NCBI GenBank assembly: GCA_027605045.1
Contig: JAQFWX010000017.1
Span: 62,001-126,000, forward strand
Direction of reading: 5' to 3'
Length of the DNA stretch: 64,000 bases
DNA from: Phallus indusiatus
Lineage: Eukaryota > Basidiomycota > Agaricomycetes > Phallales > Phallaceae
The notes under the pieces are model-generated. The model saw only the letters and a program-made list of their open reading frames with translations, was not told the DNA's origin and made no database searches. Shown here in pieces: positions 1-11,659 of this stretch. The translations under genes and the position numbers were made by a program. Every line of letters starts with the position of its first letter. Within the stretch, counting starts at the first letter, position 1.

Positions 1-2010
1 TTTCGGATGTAATCTTTGCGACATTAGTATTGTCTGGAGGGAAGTGTAAATGCTACAACTGTCTTCTCCAGACAATTGCTCCTTATCCAATGCTTTATTC
101 CGCTTGATATGATTCCTTCGACCAAAAAAAAGCTTCAGCGTCCAACATTCAACGATCATTGACAACGAACCTTATTGTCTCCAAACCCAATTAACAAATC
201 CTTTCAAAGCACGTCTTTTTGAAACTCTCATCCTCCAACCTTGTTCCCGAGTGGCTTTATCTTGCCTGCAACACTACATCGTTGGTGAAACTGAAGGTGG
301 CGTTCTTGATTGGGCGGTCTTGCATGCCTTACGCTTGGTAGTATTCCGAGGCTAGTTCGCGCTGATTTGTTCGACGAGACATTTAAAATCCTTCGATGAT
401 TGAGATGATGCGGCTTTAATGTCTCTCTGCGAGTGGATGAAGCTATATCAAGATGATCAGTTATACGTATAAACAACGTGCGTACTTGGAATATTAGAGG
501 CCCTTCGCTTGCACAAATGCTTTGCCTTTTCAAGAGTTGGTGATTCATTTAATAGGTGACAACCTTGCCGTCCAGTCGATATTCATTGTTTCCACTCCAT
601 TCAACCAGATTCTGCTATACAGGTGAGCTTAAGCAAGCACGAAGAATCATAAAAGGTTGTGTACATTCGCTGATATCTTCATTCTTTTTTTTTGGAAGCA
701 AGTCTTCATGTATAGCCTGAGCGCACGTTGATAAGCCTCTTCATCCTCTGACGTTTCACCTTCTTCCTCTTGTTGCTAGTCACTATCTTCACTTTCACGA
801 GTGAGTCGACTTCCACAATGTACCAGGTCAGGGGGTTGTATCCTCAGAAGTTGTTGACGTTTTGAGACCGAGAGATATCATTCATTAGATTCAATTTTCC
901 AACCCCATTTTTAGGCCAGTTACGCTAGTGAAGTAGCTGAAAGGGCCTACGACTTGGTGGTTGCTGGATCTTAAGATGAGTGTCAGATCATGTCGCGACA
1001 GTGAATTTGGACGAGGAAACTGACTGACACAAACTTTAAAAGATACTTCTACGCGAATGAGAAGCATATCGCGCGCGATGTATCGTTATGCTTGAAGCAA
1101 GCTTAAAGACAAGTTAATGGAAGCTTGTGCCGATGTAATAGAATTAATTCTTTTACCAATATGTAAGTTATTATATGAGCTCTTATCCCTTCAACCAATC
1201 CATCATTATGTACCAGTAGGTGGAGCAGAGGGCGAACGTAAATGGAGATGTAGGCGGTAGGAAGGTGGGAGGGGGAAAACATAGGACGGGAGTGCCTTGG
1301 ACAGCACTAACGATCGGACTTCTAGGTCTCGTTCTATGTTAAACCAACTGTATGTGTGGTGAAATATTGATCTAGAGAAATGAAGATATAGTATAATCAT
1401 GCTGAAAGGAAGATTTACCGACACGATAAGAGATGGGAACAAGCGTTCTTTGCTTGAATTGAGAGGGAAGATCAGCTCCAAGGGACGATGAACTAGGGAC
1501 GATGAGCCAGGAACAAGGATGCGAGGTGGAGGATGACGAGAGTGCGAATTTAGAAAGATTAACCAAAGATTAACAAGAATGACCAAAGAATAACGACCAG
1601 CTTCATCGTCACGCGACATGTCACAGTTCAAATTCGGCGCTGTTAGTACTTATTAACATATGTGTCTTTATCATCGTGATGATCTCCGGATGACATATAA
1701 AGGCATATTTATTGTCTATGGAACGGCCAAATCCACTCGATTTCCTTATCTCCTCCTCCTTGTCTTGACGTGCACGATACCACACATATGCATCATTATA
1801 CGCATCACCGTGCGTCCTTTATGCCCTCAAATTTACTGTCGAGGTATCTTAATCCTTAAACTTTAGACATCTAGTGGTATGTTTGTGTCGCTCCTTTCGT
1901 ATTTTCCAGTTTCTCAGATGATTTAGAGGTCATCCAAGGTCACGAGCCTCGTAAGGTCATTTACTATTTGCTTTTACGTGTCACAAATATTTCTTTTTTG
2001 GCTCTCTTTT
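1..2010. other. Left-edge region with no assignable gene
   Basis: No protein family could be recognised here. Open frames are short and overlap on both strands. The stretch at about 905-1085 on the + strand reads like a diverged helical coding segment (containing YASEVAERAYDLVV and later DTNFKRYFYANEKHIARD), but it is broken by a stop and no family could be named. The (-) frame at 1206-1631 is rich in Ser, Pro, His and Leu and looks like chance coding. I see no repeats or RNA genes. Confidence 0.4.
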
Positions 2011-2014
2011 TCAG

Positions 2015-4720
2015 TTTAATGTATGGATAACCTACACGGATGGTCAATTAATCGATGTGGACCCAGATTTGACAACTACTTACAAGAAAGCTTTGGAGCA
2101 ATCTGTCAATCTCCGCCGAGACACTATGGATAAAGGAGACGCAGAACACAAAGACGGGTTAGAAATATTGTTACCCAGCGAAGATAAATCCCTAACTGTT
2201 TTTCTAGGAGACGTCTTTTGGTATTACGGCATTGACAGGAGTCGTAACCTTCAATGCCTTATCCTAGCATTCTTCACACTGTAAGAAGTGTGAATGTTGA
2301 TATCCTATCTTACAAGTCAGTATAACTATCTGTTTTTCGTTCGCTTTCCCCCTAACCTCGGAGATATTTAGGTCCTCGTTGACCAAACAGAAACCCTCAA
2401 TATCCCTCAACTCGACCAATCATCCCCAAAAACCTTCAAGCGAAAGAAGAGTGGTTTCCTTTTACATTCATTTAGACAATGGCTCTTCTACCTTCTGATG
2501 CTGCCGTAGTTGACGTGGCGCACAGTGCCATGCATACTTTGCTAGACCGTAGTAATGCCCGCCAAATTTCGGAAACATTCCAAACTTTTAGATGCTGAAA
2601 AGGAACATCGGTGGAACAACAGGGATTTTTGTCGCTGGCTTGCCTTGGCTCTGCTTGTTTGGCTACCGTATCAGTATCATTATTAGTATGATCGCGAAAA
2701 AGGTTCTGGACCTTCTAACATCAATCCAGGACAATTCACCATCTTCCGACAAGCACTTTGCGATTACCAACATGATCGATACAGTATTCACATCACTCCT
2801 TTAGTTAATCTTTCGACTTCTGATATGCTCTTGTTTATTATCACTTCTTATCCGACACGCCACGATTGATTCTACTGATAACTAATGCCCTCTTAGGTGG
2901 AATGTGTCTCGGCCTTGGGAACCCACGTATACTATCAAGACTAAATACACGACTTGAACGAGGAGCTCATTGAACTTATCGTTGCAAGTGAACGGGATAT
3001 TAGATCGTGGAAGGACGGATAAAAACCGCACTGCCGACCAGAGTCTACATTGCCTGGTCTCTTCCCTAAAAGAACTTATTTTGCAGTAACGTAATTCACT
3101 GTAGATGGCGCTGCGCTTGAATCGTGTAGACGAACACGCATTCCACCTGAGATCCGGCAAAACTCACTTGCGTTACTCTATGATATGGTGTCAGATCGGT
3201 GTACGTGTCGGCTTTAATGTGGTTCGTCTGTAAGGGGAATGATGAGAGACCCATTTGCTTCACGAGTTCAGACTCGGACGACAGTGTTGTCCCACGGAGA
3301 CCCATTCATTCCAGGGATGGTACTTCCAATCAATTATCACGCTTCCTTAATATTTTACACGTCGATATTTGCAATCTTGCAACATCTCCGACGTTCGGAT
3401 CGAGTTCCAGCCTTTCTGCTTCAGTTCATTCTTCAAATCTCCAGCTCCGTCTCTACCTGCCGTGAATGTGACTAGTGCAACGCCTAATGGTAGTTCTGGT
3501 AATCGTAGCGAAGAAATCTTGGACGAGAATCCCTCTTTGGATAAAATCTCATTGTCGCAAGCTGAACGGAATAATATTCAAGAGGAACGACTTTCTTCGG
3601 GCTCCCGTTTTCGAAAATCATCTCTGCCTCTCGGTTTCTGGAAAAAGGACGTTCGCGAACAAGCTCTTCCCCCGCTGCAACACTATCGGATTATACATTG
3701 TTCCGATATCATTACGAGCGTTCATGAGGGAATGCTTGGACATGCTTTATTAACCGGGGTTTCAATGCTTCTGGCACTTTCGTCCTTCATCGTACGCCTA
3801 AATCAAGCGAATGAGAAGGGACTTGCCATTTTGGAGCGCGATCAATGTATGGAGACAATCGGTAAAGCGAAGAAATAATTTCGGATACCAAGAAGGTTTA
3901 GACCTTTTTTCATTTGTTATATAAAGAGGAACTAGCCCATCTGTTAGATCAAGGCCAATTCCTCTTCTAGTTTGTCGTCGCTTAAACCTCTCAATGGGGA
4001 ATCCGACCTTTCTGAACATCATATACCCTTGCCCTCCGTCTCTGGTTTTCGGGGAGACTTGGATGCTTATTGTATTGTCCCGAACTCGCGGTTCAAGCCC
4101 TGGCTGCTAATCGCATCGCCCGAGTAGTTACGGGGTTAAATCGTCAAATTAAACGCCTACGACACCTAGGTCAAAAATGGTCAATCGAGCTGGATCTGAA
4201 AAAACTGTAATGACATACTCGTCAAATAGACAATCCAAATCTAATGAGACTTTTCTTTCTTTTTAGCCCTGAAAAACCGTCTAAGCACGATAGTCTTTGT
4301 GGCAGCGGTGTTTCGCCCTTTATGAATTCTCCCCTGCGCTGATGCATATCGAGAACTGATCGCTGCAAAGTCATGGCTGAAACGCAATATGATGTTGGTG
4401 CCACTGATTTGCGGTATGCTTTAGAGGGTCGAGGAAGTTCGATGAACCTGGGATTGAGTACTCGACCCTCCATTCGTATTCTTGACCAGTCGGCACTTAG
4501 TTCTAGAGAACGCTTGGAATTAGCTCGATCTAATACTCGTCGTGGACAGTCCAGAAGCTCTACACATGTGCAGGACATGTTAGAATCAGTTGGATAAACT
4601 GGGGATTGGCATAGACAAGGCCGATCGTGTGCTGAAAGCTCTTTTCAGATACCAAGACCTAAGTAAGCCTTCATCGGTGTACTATGATCTGGCGTTAACA
4701 GCAGAAATACGCCACGCCCA
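2015..4720 (+). pseudogene. Unrecognised multi-exon gene, decayed
   Basis: Several + strand segments read like pieces of one protein, joined only across introns and frame changes. They are an acidic exon at 2057-2284, a segment at about 2590-2660 with a WNNRDFCRWLALALLVWLP-type hydrophobic stretch, a segment at about 2730-2870, a 169-codon frame at 3369-3878 with one hydrophobic helix (HALLTGVSMLLALSSFIV), a basic helical piece at about 4090-4205 (RIARVVTGLNRQIKRLRHLG), and a Ser/Arg-rich piece at 4373-4597 that continues in another frame to about 4700. This suggests a protein with at least one or two membrane helices and a coiled or basic C-terminal region. I do not recognise the family. The stop-interrupted frames suggest decay, but unknown introns could explain part of it. 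Confidence 0.4.
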
Positions 4721-4854
4721 ACACCTTTCCCGGCCCGTCGACATCGTTCTTTTTTTTGCGGAGTAATGCGCGTCATTCTTTTCCAGTTTCTGTTTGTATA
4801 TAGCATTTTTCACCGGCAAACCCATTCATATTAGATAATGCATGAAATTTACGT

Positions 4855-5161
4855 GGAACAACTGTAACAGTCGAAAGTGTTGATCACGCCTTTCAACAAC
4901 GGATGGTAAACATGCTAAAACAGACGGGCCGGCCTGAAATTGTCGTAGGATGGTGTCATTCACACCCTGGGTTTGGATGCTGGCTGTCTAGTGTTGACGT
5001 TAGCCAGGTTCGGAATTTTTGCTGCCCTTTTGCCAAGTCATATTTTGACGTTCTGTCTAAAGTCATTTGAAGCTTAGATCCCGTTCGGTTGCCGTTGTAA
5101 TCGATCTCATTCAATCCATTAAAGGAAAGGTCGTAATCGACTACCTACGGATAAAAGCAAA
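4855..5161 (+). pseudogene. RPN11: RPN11 (proteasome lid deubiquitinase) fragment
   Basis: Rpn11 is the JAMM/MPN+ zinc metalloprotease of the 19S proteasome lid that removes ubiquitin from substrates. The first piece contains [19 protein letters not shown] and then the JAMM signature [14 protein letters not shown] at about 4954-4990. After a short intron-like gap, RSVAVVIDLIQSIKGKVVID follows at about 5085-5145. This covers only the middle of a protein normally about 310 residues long. The N-terminal part with the catalytic Glu and the whole C-terminal half are absent. The near-invariant Tyr before the first metal-binding His is Cys here (GWCHSHP). The gene fragment abuts the unrecognised gene upstream, so the 5' truncation is real in this sequence. 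The identity is secure because Rpn11 is among the most conserved MPN proteins. Confidence 0.85.
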
Positions 5162-5164
5162 ATA

Positions 5165-5985
5165 TTGTTTCTTTGTTCATTAGAACCGTTTTTGTTTAGG
5201 AATGACATGCTTGTGACACTGTATGAGCCATCTGAGTTTCATGTTGGTTGAATTACATACTGAATGATAATTCAGGATCGTCGTATTGGTTCTCGATAGG
5301 TTGTTAGAGGTGCGTGCTGGGTTTTGTCTACATTTTTGAGGGTATACAAGTCTGTAGCCATTTCTGAATACCCGGGAAATCCGTAGCATATTTTCCCACC
5401 CACTATATGGCTTCCTGACCGTCTCACCCGTTTGTGAGCCAGAACCGTTGGAGAATACTGGTGTATCATCGCCCCAGCTCCAAGGGAAAAGTGACCTCCC
5501 TGCTGAAGTTCAGAACTTGGACACGTCTTATGAAAACTTCCAAATATTACCATAATTTTAGGGACATTTCTCGGCATAACCGACCAGTTCGAATACATAC
5601 GTTTTATATGGGACGAGAGTCTCAGGGCGTGAAACCGATAACGGGATTAACTTCCGTAAGTTTGGAAAACATTTTTTTGCCTTCGTCTTCTAATTATATA
5701 TAGGGAATTTTTGATACGTGTTGCCGAGATTAGATATGACTGCACTCCGAATTTTAAGCTGTACGCACCTGGACAGCTTAGTCTGGAAAACAGGATTGGG
5801 GTAGCTCTTCTTGAGAGTGAAATTTTGCACCAGGCTTGTAAGTCAGAGCATATCGACATGAAGCAATGGAAGAGGGTAATGGAAAATGAAAATACTTTCA
5901 TAAAAGAAAAATTATAGATATTTGAAATTGTTACAAGGCGTAGCGTACTAACGACCCTCGTGGGCTTTTGCAATACCATTCCAGT
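5165..5985. other. Gap between RPN11 fragment and exchanger relic
   Basis: No recognisable gene. A + frame at 5711-5917 is helical and charged but resembles nothing known to me. The rest of RPN11 is not found here in any frame. Confidence 0.35.
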
Positions 5986-5989
5986 AAAC

Positions 5990-8450
5990 AAGTCATGCCA
6001 GATGAACATTCTCCTTTACTGAAACGGACAATCCAATTCTTTCACGCAGCGCGTCCTCGCTTGTGTAAAACCCGAAGGTCGTCAACCTGGATTTGTCAAG
6101 TCTTATAGGAATCTGTTCTTCTCCTCTTATTTTAACCTCCTACTTATTTTCATTCCACTGGCTGGCGTTTCTCATTATGCAGGCTGGGATGCTGGCATTC
6201 GTTTTGCATTCTCCTTTTTGGCTATTATACCTCTTGCTAAAGTAAGCCGTTAGATTGAAATTATAGTTGGTATAGCGGCTCTTCTACAAGATCGGTTACT
6301 AGTTCGTATCGTAGAACCAGGTCTGACAAATGCATGTAGATGAACTTCGGATAGTACAAACTTCGGTATGGTTGACCACTTTAATCAAAGACGGTTACTA
6401 ACCGTCAGCTCCAGTTGTTGGGATCGATCTTAGGAAACCTTCTACTTGTGCTCGGTAGCTCCTTTTTGATCGGAAGGACATATGGGCATCAAGAAGAATT
6501 TAGGACTATGGCTGCTCAGAGTCTAGACGTCAGTCTCACTACCATTTTCATCAAATGCCAAATTACATAACATGCTACTAAATAGTTCTGCATTCGTGCG
6601 TGAAAAAGCTATTGTCATGGAGCCTTCTGACTTATTGTCTAGCTGATGACTTTGGGCTGTATAAGTACGTGAATTAATATCCCATGTTTTAGCTCGTTTA
6701 ACACATCAAATGCAGCATTGGTTATCCCAGCTGCTTATCATTCTGCTAGTTTATTTACGGGCGATCCGCTCGGAAAAGTTCTTAGCTCATCAGAAGACGT
6801 TGACAGTGGTTTATTAACAATCTCAAGAGGAACTGCTATATTGTTATTAATTGTCTACGGAACCTACCTCTTCTTTCAGGTAAGACGGGAAAATGGTTTT
6901 GATCGTATCATAATTGTAATTCTCGCTATAGCTAAAAACATGAATACTTTTGCGGCCGCTACGGCGTGAGTGTCGTGAGGCGATATTCCTTTTCAAATAT
7001 CTTCTCTTGCGTAACTCTGATCTGTTGATATTTCTAACATGTATAGTGTGTCACAAAAATTTAACGGTCGATTGAGCTCGATCGGGCTCATTAGGGCCGT
7101 CAGACAAATTCTGTCTGACGACCCGACCAGGTTAACGAAGCTGAAGGGCTCGATCAGGACAGTATGAACTGACCGAGTCAAATCGACTGTTGAGTTCATG
7201 GTTGACTTCGTTTGGACTAAATTTTCAAAACTCTTCTTTCACGCCGCTATCACATAGATTAGTTGTTATCAATGATAAGATTTTATTGATTACTATATGA
7301 TTGCCATTACAAACAGTAACTGTGTCTAATGCATTACATAAATATTGTTCAATAACACTAATTTTACTCTTGGTCGTTCGTTGAACTTGAAATCCGACTT
7401 GCCTATTGAAGTGAGTAACTTATTATTACATTACAAACTATAAGCTCGGGCTTACCTTCTTACTATTACTGCTGCTGTTCGTGAAGGTGTTGGTAGTCGT
7501 TTGAAGTCAAGAGCACGGCGCCCCAAAAGCTCAACGTCGACATTATATACCTTTGTAGTAGACGCCCGTGGAGCAGTGGTCTGACCGAACCCGATTGACG
7601 GCCGTCAGAACTTGGTCAGGTTGAGTCAGGTCGTCAGGTGTCGTCAGGCTCGATTGAGCGTTGGGGATTTTTGTGACATGGTTACTTCGATCGAGGAAAC
7701 TGCTGAACGCTATCACATTTCCAGATTGTTCATTGGGTAACTTGTTGAGTTGCTAATTGATGTTCTTCAAGTTATCTTCTTACACATTCAACAGCATTAA
7801 TCTCCCTCGTAGCAAATGCCGCTGAGCACACCACATACACTTTTTTTTCCATGTGTATATTGATGATTCTGATTAATATTTTAGGTCTGTCTGGATGGCA
7901 ATTGAAAACAAGTATGAACTTACCATGGGCATTTGCGTTGGCAGCTCGATTGTAAGCTATAACAATACCCCAATGTTTCCTCTCGCTTATTCTATAACTT
8001 CGTGCAGCAAATTGGGCTGTTTGTTGTCCCGCTATTGGTATTGGTTGGCTGGGCGTGAGTATCTCTCCTATCGCTGGCTTTTTGCTAATTGTAATGATAT
8101 TTTTTTTGAAGTTTCGGTTATGAACTCAGGCTGTATTTCTCCGACTTCGAGGTAAGTTTTATTCTCGTGGAAGTTAGGCCTGACTTTAAAATTATCTTAG
8201 GCTATAATAATACTGTTTGTGTCCCTCGCGATCGCCTTGGTCAATCTTTTGATTATGTACGCTTCTCGCTTGAGAAATTTATCTGCACTGACTGATCATT
8301 ATTATCAAGGATGGAAAGTCAAATTACATGGAAGGTGTAATGTGAGTCTTGGCTTATTTTAGATTTCAAACAATCCACTCAATCCATAGCTAAAGGCTTA
8401 TATCCCTGTATCTTGTTATCGCCTTAACATGTAAGCCTTTAAACTTCAAG
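5990..8450 (+). pseudogene. VCX1: Vacuolar Ca2+/H+ exchanger (CAX/Vcx1) relic
   Basis: CAX exchangers of the CaCA superfamily load calcium into the vacuole using the proton gradient; they have about 11 membrane helices. In order I see an N-terminal PDEHSPLLK-type tail (about 5995), a helix ending FAFSFLAIIPLAK (about 6245), VEIIVGIAALLQ (about 6255), LGSILGNLLLVLGSSFLIG (about 6420), an exon with LTISRGTAILLLIVYG (6718-6880), ALISLVANAAEHTT (about 7795), the second alpha repeat GICVGSSI then QIGLFVVPLLVLVGWA (7930-8055), and KDGKSNYMEGVM (about 8310). The first alpha-repeat region between PLAK and EIIVGI, with the family's GNAVE signature, is largely deleted. Pieces change frame repeatedly, and a 630-base inverted-repeat element lies between the sixth and seventh pieces. 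Not functional as it stands. Confidence 0.85.
7049..7678. mobile_element. MITE-like element with imperfect terminal inverted repeats
   Basis: The left end begins TGTCACAAAAAT, and the right end is its reverse complement, ATTTTTGTGACA. The match continues imperfectly inward through a CGATTGAGC-type core on the left and the same core near 7650 on the right, giving terminal repeats of about 30 bases. The interior has no open frame of note and carries many GTCAG/CTGAC words, including the small hairpin CAGACAAATTCTGTCTG near 7100. It sits inside the exchanger relic. No convincing target-site duplication is visible, so the superfamily is left open. The non-coding interior and size fit a non-autonomous DNA transposon. 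Confidence 0.65.
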
Positions 8451-8640
8451 TCTAAATCACCTGCTAAATGGTTGTAAATCGCGGGCAGGCCTTATATCAA
8501 TGATCAATGAATTTTACCGCTTTTACCGTTTATATGAATAAATATTGTGCTTTTATCGAACAACCGTTACTGAAAAAACAATGTTTAATAACGTGAACAT
8601 AAAATGAATGAGACAACATTAAAATCGAATATTATTGTTG

Positions 8641-9744
8641 CTATTCCTCAAATTTCGGACAGGCAAGGGTAATATTTAGGCGAATGGCGGCCGTTTCTAA
8701 ATCAAATGTCAGAACGGCAAATAGAAAACATGCGTGAAGTATACCAATTGTTGGATCATATACGATGACCATGATATATGTATTATGAGTTAATTCGTCG
8801 AGAACCGCTGTATAGCCAATGAGCTCCATTTCTTTCTTAAAGTGACTGTCCGAGAACGAGAGCATGAATGCTTAAAGCTTCTAATGAGCTTGGATGTTCT
8901 TTCATAACGTGTTCCTGGCATAGAGGAAAAGTTATCTGACGTAGAAGTGCATCTGAACAATAGATCCGTACTAGATTGGTTGACAGGCGCGCGCTGAAGA
9001 AGCAATAACGAGAAAAGTCGTGCGTTCAAATAAAATTACTTCCGTTGCGCTGTGACACGGTTCACCAAATATCGTCAAGTATTTAGGCAGTACAGGTGCG
9101 TTTGGAATGAGGTCATGAACGATCCGAGACCATGCCTTATGAAGATTAGGCGAATTGTACGGACATGAGAGAAAAGAAGTGTCATTTACCTTGTACAAAC
9201 TTCCATCCCAAATGCTGGTGCCGAAAACGACTACCGGAATTTCACTCACAGCTTCTTCTAATTCTGCCTTTATTGAAGACGGTCATTTTATCGCCTCTTA
9301 CAAGAATCATTTTGTGGATTAAATCGAAAACGCCAGCATCAGGACTGAATGTCTTCAGCGACTGCAGACATTTCTGATAATATTTCAAATTTATTTCCCT
9401 ATCGCGCGACTCGACATCAAAGACATATAAGAACTCCAACTTGACGGAAAATTGTCGAACGTTGCGAGGTGAGATAGTGATCCATAAATGTCTCTTGACC
9501 ACCACAGTCCCAGAGATTAAGTATTAAATCGCCGAGAAACCATACATGATTCTGTTCCACGTCAATAGTGGCACCTAATCGTGGAGTTGGCGGGGTTCTT
9601 TGAGCTGTTCAAGGCGATGCATCAGGGAATGAAAGGAAGGTAGGCCTATCAGAGTAGTAATGATCGTACATACAAAATAACAGAACGCATTGACGTCTTC
9701 CCGCTCCCACTTTTCCCCAAGAGATGCAGTCCATGGTGCGCCAT
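8641..9744 (-). pseudogene. GTR1: GTR1 / RagA-type small GTPase relic
   Basis: Gtr1 (RagA/B) is half of the Rag GTPase heterodimer that signals amino-acid sufficiency to TORC1 at the vacuole. Read on the minus strand, the pieces are the P-loop LLGKSGSGKTSMRSVI (about 9700), [13 protein letters not shown] then [12 protein letters not shown] (about 9490-9580), [18 protein letters not shown] (about 9400), a G4 region reading [17 protein letters not shown] then [16 protein letters not shown], and [15 protein letters not shown]. The C-terminal roadblock part is VLDELTHNTYIMVIV and a final LNITLACPKFEE with its stop at 8641. Introns of 45-55 bases separate many pieces. Lesions are a frame change near 9430, loss of the G4 Asp (HKMD expected, HKMI seen), another frame change near 9265, and one near 8880. 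The start at 9744 is the nearest Met before the P-loop and is uncertain. Confidence 0.85.
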
Positions 9745-9779
9745 GAATGCTAAGAACATGCTGATGACAACGACACGTC

Positions 9780-10390
9780 TAGTGATGTGTTGCCCGTTGT
9801 TGTCGTCACAGACGGCACGACCATAGCAGAAAAGGGAGATGGAGAAATAGGAGAGTATAGTGTACACGGTTTTAGTTGTACGTCGGAAATCGCATTTGCA
9901 CCAACATTCTTTTCCCAGCATTGAAAAGCCTCGTCCTGATCAGGAACACTTACAGGAGTTTCGTCATCATTTGAATCTATGAAATTGGCGAATCAGAACG
10001 TGTAATAGTTTGCAGGCGGCGCTTCTTTATCTTACTATCTTGTTCTTCCTATGGGACGAAACTAGCTGGTAGTTCCGTCTCTTCGCAACAGTGTCAGCAG
10101 GAAGAACTACATAAACCATTAATCCCAGATTCGCCCCCAGAATAGCTGTAGAGCATACCGGAAGGTGGAGACAGCTGCTCTATCGAGTGGTGACAAAGTA
10201 ATCCTGATCTCTGCCTCATTCCGCTGGAGTAGCAATCTGAAATAAACCAATACGTCAAACGGCAAAACACGTTAAGAACCCACTAACATGAGTAGGAAGA
10301 GTGTCAAACTTCGTTGCATTCTGAGATGCCAACGGAGCTTTGTTGTTCGAGCGTGACCTCGATTCCATCCGATATTCCTGTGTAGATCAG
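9780..10390 (-). other. Coding-like stretch, unrecognised
   Basis: Minus-strand translation gives short protein-like pieces: a start-like MESRSRSNNKAPLASQNATK near 10370, AEIRITLSPLDRAAVSTF near 10170, and SNDDETPVSVPDQDEAFQCW near 9930. They are separated by intron-like gaps and stops. I cannot name the family. It may be the 5' part of a gene truncated by GTR1, or a relic. Confidence 0.25.
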
Positions 10391-10669
10391 TCGCTTTGGA
10401 AGAAGATAGTTTCGCATTGATTAGTTTTGCTTCGTTTTACTCGTACTTTCGATGCGTAACGGAACAGAGCTTGTATTTCGTGACGCCGTTGATTCTGCAC
10501 TATTGACGTGCACGTTTAGCTCTGCGTTCAGATATTAGTCTATATTTTGAATACAATTGTAGCATTATTCACCGAGTTTTTAGAGTAATTCCCAGACCAT
10601 ATCAAATCGAGGAGCAAAGGTGGTTTAAGGTGGTACTACAGCGGCGGCAACGACAACCCACAAGAAGAA

Positions 10670-11658
10670 ACAACCCCCAAAGCGATTTCGTCCACCACTT
10701 GACATTCCTTTCATCCTTTACATATAGCCCGTCATATAAACTTTGATGTTCCTCCTCCTGCCGCGTCAGATACGCACCCGCAGCCTTCTCTATAGAGCGA
10801 CAAAACGACAGAGCCGAAGGTGCAGGCCATGTAAGAACGGGCTCCGATGAACACAGATTAGCTTGAGGAAGTGATGCTTCTTCTGACGAAGAACAACGAG
10901 AGTCTTTCGCTTTTTCGGACCCGTTTCATTTTGCGTTTAGGTTGCTGTCATCGTCGTCGTCGCTCCGCTCAGCTTCATCGATCCTAAACTCGCTCGCGAC
11001 ATGATGATGGTTGTGGTGATGTTGAGAATGCTGTTGATGACGATAATTATGACGCTGATGTTGATGGTAAGTGCGAGAGCTAGACGCATAAGTCGAACGC
11101 ATACCTAATCCCGCTCCTTGTCCATCAATCAACGCCATCCCATCCATAAACTTCAAATGCCCACAACACGGTGTTCTTCACCGAAAACCTTGCCCAGCTT
11201 ACGATGCTTCTTCATCAAGTCTTGTCGGGAAGCGCGGTCAAGCTTGTTGGTGGTTGGTGGGAGAGAAACAGGAACCGGCAATGGGAAGAATAGGCGAGGA
11301 AGACGGCGGCGAGGCGATGCTGGCGGCATGGCTGTTGAGATTGGCTTGTAGTAATTCCTAATCGTGCTGAGTGATGCGTCGGAGAGGATCATGTACTGCG
11401 TTTGTTGTTATTGCAGTCGTTTTGCCAAGTTCGTTCGATATTCCGTCATAAATCTTCTTTTTTTGACACCCAGTCTTTATCTTTGTCGCGCGAGAACATT
11501 TTCCACGCATTTTTCGAGGCAACAGCAGGAGGAGACGGTGCAGTGGAAACGGATGAGCCCGGGATAATGACGACCCCTCCGCCAAAAAGAACGTTCCAAC
11601 CGATGCTAACAGGTGACAAGGCTTGATAATTTGTATCGTTAGTCAACGGATCGGCCAA
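10670..11658 (-). pseudogene. Unrecognised His-rich protein gene, probably decayed
   Basis: Three minus-strand segments look like one protein. The first is 11658-11446, with WNVLFGGGVVIIPGSSVST and an Asp/Lys-rich end. The second is about 11240-11153, with NKLDRASRQDLMKKHRKLGK then VFGEEHR, a basic region like those in fungal proteins that carry a KL..LG repeat near their middle. The third is 11150-10926, with DGMALIDGQGAGLGMRSTY followed by a His/Gln-rich run and an acidic DDDDDS tail. A further piece at about 10800-10680 reads KAAGAYLTRQEEEHQSLYDG. The second and third segments join only through a frame change. No enzyme motif or membrane helix is seen, and the function is unknown. Confidence 0.4.
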
Positions 11659-11659
11659 T

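Noticed and set aside
1206..1631. 141-codon minus-strand frame near the left edge
   Set aside because: Ser/Pro/Leu/His-rich composition without any motif, over purine-rich + strand sequence. It looks like a chance frame.
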